From Cavia porcellus (lineage: Eukaryota; Chordata; Mammalia; Rodentia; Caviidae): DNA of 64,000 nucleotides. The stretch covers positions 59,768,001 through 59,832,000 of the forward strand of contig NW_026947489.1 of the NCBI RefSeq assembly GCF_034190915.1. Reading direction: 5' to 3'. The position numbers and the translations under genes were made by a program. Below the pieces are notes generated by a model. The model saw only the letters and a program-made list of their open reading frames with translations, was not told the origin of the DNA and ran no database searches. Shown here in pieces: positions 61,601 through 64,000 of this stretch; the stretch's first letter is position 1, and every line of letters begins with the position of its first letter.

Positions 61601-62031
61601 GCCCATTTTTCTGACCTGTCTAGGTCTTACTACTACTTTCTTATGTTCTGTACCAAAGTTCAAATTTTAAAATTTTTGACTATAGTTTTGACTAAACTCT
61701 CCTTATCTTTTCATTTCAAATGTTTTCATATTTAAGTTTTAAATCTTTGTAATTCCTTTCTTTAAATTACAAAGGCACTTATACTCACTTAAAATTTTAA
61801 TTACTAAAAGTAAACCTGATATCTAAATAACTGCCTCAGACACTCACAGGGAATATAGAATTGGTTAGTACACGGGTCTCCTCTAAAACCAGTTAATAGA
61901 TCAATAATCCAGTCACATAAACACTTGCTGCCGTGCATAAACATCGCGAACTGTTGACCATGCTTACCTGAGAAAGGCAGGCAGTGATTCCAAAAAAAAT
62001 CTGACAGGACTCTGGAGAAAAACCATTGACT
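29198..62031 (-). CDS. PAXIP1: PAXIP1 (PTIP), 17 exons, N-terminus outside window
   Basis: PTIP is a nuclear BRCT-repeat protein that bridges the DNA-damage response (it binds ATM-phosphorylated 53BP1) and the KMT2C/KMT2D H3K4 methyltransferase complexes. Seventeen exons join with consistent phases and AG/GT borders to give 1008 residues. In window numbering: BRCT2 about 1-108; acidic linker with a 14-Glu run about 109-130; Q/P-rich region about 290-480; BRCT3 about 489-590; BRCT4 about 598-700; linker with KRARIED-like sequence about 730-745; BRCT5 about 755-835; BRCT6 about 860-955. The start codon and most of BRCT1 lie beyond 64000. The C-terminus extends 54 residues past the usual YESY position. 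The sequence is otherwise very close to human PAXIP1 as I recall it. Confidence 0.96.
29296..29340 (+). repeat. (CCCAG)9 pentanucleotide repeat
   Basis: Nine perfect CCCAG copies. On the PAXIP1 strand they read in frame as a 15-base period encoding AGLGW. Confidence 0.95.
29521..29596 (-). CDS. PAXIP1: PAXIP1 exon, BRCT6 second half
   Basis: Acceptor cctcag and a weak donor GTGCAG. It encodes [20 protein letters not shown] then FARGI. The following intron is only 93 bases, open and a multiple of three. Confidence 0.93.
29697..29831 (-). CDS. PAXIP1: PAXIP1 exon, BRCT6 first half
   Basis: Acceptor ctttcag and donor GTGGGA; 45 whole codons. It encodes [40 protein letters not shown] and HKQNK. 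Confidence 0.95.
30830..30930 (-). CDS. PAXIP1: PAXIP1 exon, BRCT5-BRCT6 linker
   Basis: Acceptor ttccag and donor GTAAGG. It encodes [20 protein letters not shown] then [13 protein letters not shown]. Confidence 0.95.
32369..32404 (+). repeat. (TG)n microsatellite
   Basis: About 17-18 uninterrupted TG units in a PAXIP1 intron. Confidence 0.95.
32995..33163 (-). CDS. PAXIP1: PAXIP1 exon, BRCT5 core
   Basis: Acceptor gtgcag and donor GTGAGA. It encodes [40 protein letters not shown] and [16 protein letters not shown]. The tandem BRCT5-6 unit is the phosphoserine reader; the TRTVKF segment lies in it. Confidence 0.97.
34018..34120 (-). CDS. PAXIP1: PAXIP1 exon, BRCT5 start
   Basis: Acceptor tttacag and donor GTAAAG. 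It encodes [20 protein letters not shown] then [14 protein letters not shown]. Confidence 0.95.
34310..34465 (-). repeat. Diverged B1-ID composite SINE, antisense
   Basis: An ID-like part (atactgggaactgaacttgg) and an antisense B1 part (ctgagacagggtcctgctgg, cgagtggctgggatcacag). Confidence 0.65.
35157..35316 (+). repeat. B1 SINE with internal duplication
   Basis: gagccaggcgtggtggcata, catcccagcacttgggaggc, a B1-type internal duplication (agcttgggcaccatag, then gtgagttcaaggccagcctg) and an A-rich tail. Confidence 0.92.
35452..35625 (+). repeat. B1-ID composite SINE, diverged
   Basis: A B1 start (cagccaggtgtggggaccca, cgcctgtaatcacagtgctc) runs into an ID-like right part (ggctggaggtgcggccagca). 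Confidence 0.65.
36316..36386 (-). CDS. PAXIP1: PAXIP1 linker exon between BRCT4 and BRCT5
   Basis: Acceptor attgcag and donor GTAGGT. It encodes [20 protein letters not shown] then KRA, ending with two bases of an Arg codon. The basic KRAR cluster could be a nuclear-localisation signal. Confidence 0.93.
37580..37618 (+). repeat. (GT)n microsatellite
   Basis: About 19 GT units in a PAXIP1 intron. Confidence 0.95.
38186..38229 (-). CDS. PAXIP1: PAXIP1 44-base exon
   Basis: Acceptor tcttttag-like (ctctttag) and donor GTACGT. It encodes [14 protein letters not shown] after the split Asp codon. Phase and length fit the flanking exons exactly. Confidence 0.93.
39195..39379 (-). CDS. PAXIP1: PAXIP1 exon, BRCT4 second half
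   Basis: Acceptor aaacag and donor GTAGGG. It encodes [20 protein letters not shown] (BRCT Trp in the following AQWLGD), then [16 protein letters not shown] and [14 protein letters not shown]. Confidence 0.95.
39760..39881 (-). CDS. PAXIP1: PAXIP1 exon, BRCT4 first half
   Basis: Acceptor tctacag and donor GTAAGC. It encodes [20 protein letters not shown] then [20 protein letters not shown], with a Glu codon split across the next junction. Confidence 0.95.
40498..40635 (-). CDS. PAXIP1: PAXIP1 exon, BRCT3 end
   Basis: Acceptor tgacag and donor GTAAGG; 46 whole codons. It encodes [20 protein letters not shown] (with the conserved BRCT Trp), then [20 protein letters not shown] and KPCSQH. Confidence 0.96.
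41592..41687 (-). CDS. PAXIP1: PAXIP1 exon, BRCT3 core
   Basis: Acceptor cgtgcag and donor GTAAGG; 32 whole codons. It encodes [20 protein letters not shown] then [12 protein letters not shown], with the glycine turn and CTHLL of a BRCT domain. Confidence 0.95.
43876..44010 (-). repeat. B1 SINE, antisense
   Basis: tgccatgtagtccaggctgg, aagctggccttgaacttgta, gcaatcctcctgcctcagcc and gattacaggcatgtgctatc. Confidence 0.88.
44558..44652 (-). CDS. PAXIP1: PAXIP1 exon, BRCT3 start
   Basis: Acceptor ccctag and donor GTGAGC. It encodes [20 protein letters not shown] then [11 protein letters not shown], the first strand and helix of BRCT3. Confidence 0.95.
45069..45714 (-). CDS. PAXIP1: PAXIP1 exon, glutamine/proline-rich region
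   Basis: Acceptor ttttag and donor GTGAGT. It starts [20 protein letters not shown], runs through an interrupted Q-rich tract ([20 protein letters not shown]) and ends GHDPAVE. CAG repeats are broken by Leu, His, Pro and Val codons, and no Gln run exceeds four. The N-terminal part is Pro-rich ([12 protein letters not shown]) where the human protein, as I recall it, has Gln runs. Confidence 0.95.
48219..48300 (+). repeat. ID SINE, diverged
   Basis: gccagggatacagctcaggg, ataagcacctgcctagcaag and aactcccagtacaaac. It ends about 25 bases from the donor side of a PAXIP1 exon. Confidence 0.8.
48326..48964 (-). CDS. PAXIP1: PAXIP1 exon, BRCT2 end and acidic linker
   Basis: Acceptor actcgcag and donor GTAAGT; 213 whole codons. 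It starts [20 protein letters not shown] (BRCT2 helix and the conserved Trp), then a run of 14 Glu, a Ser/Glu-rich stretch ([29 protein letters not shown]) and the conserved [16 protein letters not shown]. Confidence 0.96.
50628..50693 (+). repeat. 33-bp tandem duplication
   Basis: Units 50628-50660 and 50661-50693 (actctgt.atc.tttg followed by a TTTTGTTGTTG run) match except at three positions. They sit in the T-rich tail of the adjacent antisense B1. Confidence 0.85.
50694..50795 (-). repeat. B1 SINE, antisense
   Basis: ggcctcactatgtagcccag, gctggcctttgaactcactg, gatgctcctgcctcag and gccaccacgcccag. Confidence 0.88.
51193..51308 (+). repeat. B1 SINE
   Basis: agctggatgtggtggcacac, tttgggaagctgaggcagaa and gtgagaccctgtctc with an A tail. 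Confidence 0.88.
51838..51935 (+). repeat. B1 SINE fragment
   Basis: cacctgtaatcccagcactc, aggaggatctccaagagttc and agtgagaccctatctcaatc. Confidence 0.8.
51936..53150. other. AT-rich PAXIP1 intron stretch
   Basis: No exon or clear repeat is visible, apart from a possible ID remnant near 53000-53030 (gtttgattcccagtactga). Confidence 0.5.
53160..53326 (+). repeat. B1-ID composite SINE
   Basis: A B1 half (ttgtaatcccagatattcag, agtgagactttgtctcaaaa) is followed by an ID half (ggactagagatacagttctg, tcaatgcccaatact). Confidence 0.78.
54056..54187 (+). repeat. B1 SINE
   Basis: gcctgtcatcccagcactga, ggaggctaaggcgggaagat and agtgaaaccctgcctccaaa. Confidence 0.85.
54198..54290 (+). repeat. ID SINE
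   Basis: agggctggggacttagctca, agcacctgcctggtaagcag and gttcaatctctagtcccc, with an A-rich tail. Confidence 0.85.
54443..54604 (+). repeat. B1 SINE
   Basis: gagccaggcgtggtggcgta, cctgtaattccagtactcgg, aaggccagcctgaactacat and an A tail. Confidence 0.9.
54622..54768 (+). repeat. B1 SINE
   Basis: tgtaatcctagcacttggga, ggctgaggcagggggttgct, tccagcctgaactgcacagt and an A tail. Confidence 0.9.
55063..55176 (-). CDS. PAXIP1: PAXIP1 exon, BRCT2 first half
   Basis: Acceptor ctgtcag and donor GTAAGT flank 38 whole codons. They encode [20 protein letters not shown] then [18 protein letters not shown], the typical BRCT glycine turn and CTHL strand. Confidence 0.95.
55776..56006 (+). repeat. MIR SINE (ancient)
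   Basis: ctaccatttattgcctgcct then actatgtgccaggaactgtg is the hallmark MIR core. A diverged tail continues to about 56006. This element predates the placental radiation. Confidence 0.85.
57545..57605 (+). repeat. L2/MIR-like 3' end fragment
   Basis: agtacagtgcaaggcacatg then gcagtcaagaaatatttatt resembles the shared 3' end of L2 and MIR-family repeats. Confidence 0.65.
57606..60950. other. PAXIP1 intron, no recognised element
   Basis: Mostly unique-looking sequence. No BRCT-coding exon, B1 or ID signature is seen. Several open frames exist but lack recognisable homology or splice support. Confidence 0.5.
60953..61045 (-). repeat. ID SINE, antisense
   Basis: tctggtaccggggatcgaac, cttgccaggcaggcacttat and accgctgagctaac, with a T-rich tail. 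Confidence 0.9.
61968..62031 (-). CDS. PAXIP1: PAXIP1 exon, BRCT1/BRCT2 junction
   Basis: Acceptor aaacag and donor GTAAGC. It encodes [21 protein letters not shown] in 21 codons after one base that completes a Pro codon from an exon outside the window. It is the first PAXIP1 exon present. Confidence 0.93.
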
Positions 62032-64000
62032 CTGTTTGACAGTCATTAAGATCACAATGATATGGTCAGCGCAGCCTGGACCTCACTGAGAGACACGGCC
62101 CACCTCTGCCTCCCGCTCAGTCCTTTTAGCAAAGCGAGACTAAAGATGACCAAAGCAAGCGCAGAGTGGACTGGAATAAACAGGACTGCACAGAGCAGAA
62201 AGAACTGAGGGATTTTCAGTAGAATACATTCTAATATCTAGTTTCGTCACTCACATCATAGATAAAATGGACATAAGACACGCATGGAAAAACATCTTCA
62301 TCTTGGATAGTAGTGCACATTTATAGACACACACACACATACAGACACACATGCACACACGGGTACTGCAACTGCTTTAAAAGCAAGGTAATGTCTTAGT
62401 ACAAGGCCTAGAATGAAGTCCCCACGAAATCACTTAGACTGCACAGCATAAAACCCTTTCCTAGGGGCCTGAGCTCCAGCCCCAACACCACCACATCCTT
62501 GGGACCTCGAGTGGGCCAGCTCAGGGCTCCGCTGCCCCTTTCGCACACAGGAGCAGGAAACAAGCCCCAGACCCTCCCTAGTGAAGCCAGGCAGGTTAGC
62601 TGCTGCACTCACCATGCTCCTGACACTGACAACACAGCACAGCGACAGCAAGCAGCTGGGATCTGTCTCCCCAGGCCTGTTCCCGACTATCTCAGAATAA
62701 TACGGAGCAGCCAGAGTTCAAAACGGCTAAGACAGTACTCCTCCCTCCCTACATAAGAGTATGCCTACTGAGACAGGCGCGCTCAGAACAGCACAGTAAC
62801 CCGACTTGTGACGTTAAGGGTTCCTATTTGAGCAGGCAGACAGCCTTCTCTGGCTGTCACAGACTCTGCAGACCAAAAGATGCCTGCAGCTCCCTTCTCC
62901 AAGAGTTTTCACCCCTCCTGCCTCAGCTCAGGAGGCCTCTTACTTCCAGCAACTGAAGACACACCTCACGGAGCTCTGCTGCCCCTCCTGGTCCTCTGCG
63001 CTCTGATGGCCACAAGGCAAGAGCTGCCAAAGGAGGCCTGGTGGACAGTAAACGGTACAGAACAAGAAAATAAGCCTCTTATCCTGGAAACACTCACTTC
63101 TTTTGTCTTTTTTCTGAGCTTATAAAAACAAAACAAATGAAATTTAAAAACTGCTTCTACCCAGAGCTGACACTCTTCAACTCTTCAGACCACAAGGAGA
63201 GGCCACACAGTCTTGGGCCAGGATTGCTGAAGTCTTCTCTCCTCCAAGAGCTGCTTTTAAAAGGGTACATCTCAGTCTGAGGTCCTCCATATAAATTTCA
63301 TAGTAATATTCCTTCTGTTTGCACTGATTCGACAGGTAGTAAGTGCTTTTAAAGGCACGGTATGACACAGCTATAAAATAACATAGGGTGAATGACAGAA
63401 TTTCTTGCTCAAGCCTAAAATTTCAACATTGTAACTGTATACTATTAGGTATTCTTAAAAGAAGCAATCTTCACACTCAGGCTCTGCCTGGTCTGTATCT
63501 CCAAGAGGCTTCACCCTTGCAGAACGAAACAGAAGCTACCAGGCCATGGAAAGTAAACAGCAGGCTGTGGAATGGCTCGCTCCCAAAAGACTCTGGGGTG
63601 CAGCCACACTCAGACTGCTACCTGACACACGTGTGCAAGCACTGCACCAGGGAGCCCCTCCAAGACGGAAAGGAGGTGGCCTTTGTCATGGTCCAGTGTC
63701 AGCAAGTGCTGCCCAGGCACACAGATCTAACCAACCTTGCGCCCCACGTGGTTAACAAGTAACTCTGCCCACTACACAGCTGGGCGTTTTCCTCTCATGT
63801 TCTCCATTATGCCTTCAAATACTCATGCTTTGGTTTCTATGGACTTAAAAGTCGAGAAATACCGTCTAGCTATAGTCCATCAAAGTTAAGAAGAACTGCA
63901 ACTCGCAACTCCTGGTGCTGCTAGAGCTGCAGGGCACAGCTCGTCCCCGTTTGACAAGGATGGGGTACATAACACATGATACAGGACAGAGAAGAAAGGG
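62032..64000 (-). other. PAXIP1 intron upstream of the first visible exon
   Basis: I searched for the preceding exon (encoding a segment like VVKPSWVILSVQCGT) on the minus strand and found none. A short CA-rich run lies near 62328-62360. The PAXIP1 promoter is therefore outside the window. Confidence 0.6.

Noticed and set aside
61804..62055. 83-codon minus-strand frame through the first visible PAXIP1 exon
   Set aside because: Wrong frame: the PAXIP1 peptide [13 protein letters not shown] is in the neighbouring frame with proper splice sites.
63388..63762. 124-codon plus-strand open frame
   Set aside because: No homology that I recognise, no splice or promoter support, and it lies antisense in a PAXIP1 intron.

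Overview
The window is nuclear DNA from a mammal, most probably a rodent. It carries parts of two neighbouring genes, DPP6 and PAXIP1, arranged tail to tail as in the human 7q36 region. Many SINEs are 7SL-derived B1 elements, tRNA-Ala-like ID elements and B1-ID composites, a combination typical of rodents outside the mouse/rat family. The ID body ending in 'ggtaccgat' plus an A-rich tail, together with an ORF1-only half-L1 (HAL1) retrotransposon, makes me favour a hystricognath (guinea-pig or mole-rat group). That placement is inference.

1-17780, plus strand: the last nine coding exons and 3' UTR of DPP6, an inactive dipeptidyl-peptidase-like auxiliary subunit of Kv4 potassium channels. All exons have AG/GT borders and consistent phases. 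They encode the alpha/beta-hydrolase end of the protein, in which the nucleophile serine is replaced by aspartate. The third intron (4953-11095) holds a HAL1 element (5132-8381, minus strand) with a 15-bp target-site duplication and a 5' UTR, an ORF1, a long AT-rich tail and no ORF2. An ID SINE has landed inside its ORF1.

17781-about 27000: intergenic DNA between the two 3' ends. It holds SINEs, an L1 ORF2 fragment interrupted by an ID SINE, microsatellites, an 881-bp segment bounded by 17-bp direct repeats, and a GC-rich tandem repeat.

About 27000-64000, minus strand: PAXIP1 (PTIP), seventeen coding exons from 62031 down to 29198, encoding 1008 residues in one consistent frame. BRCT2, the acidic and Q/P-rich linker and BRCT3-6 are present. 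The first exons (start codon and most of BRCT1) lie beyond 64000. The predicted C-terminus is unusual: the stop expected just after the conserved YESY is absent, and the frame runs 54 more residues through a 9-copy pentanucleotide repeat.

I found no CRISPR, operon, prokaryotic feature or new multi-gene system. The most noteworthy items are the HAL1 element, the altered PAXIP1 C-terminus with a frame-preserving penultimate intron, and several unexplained repeats around the PAXIP1 3' end.
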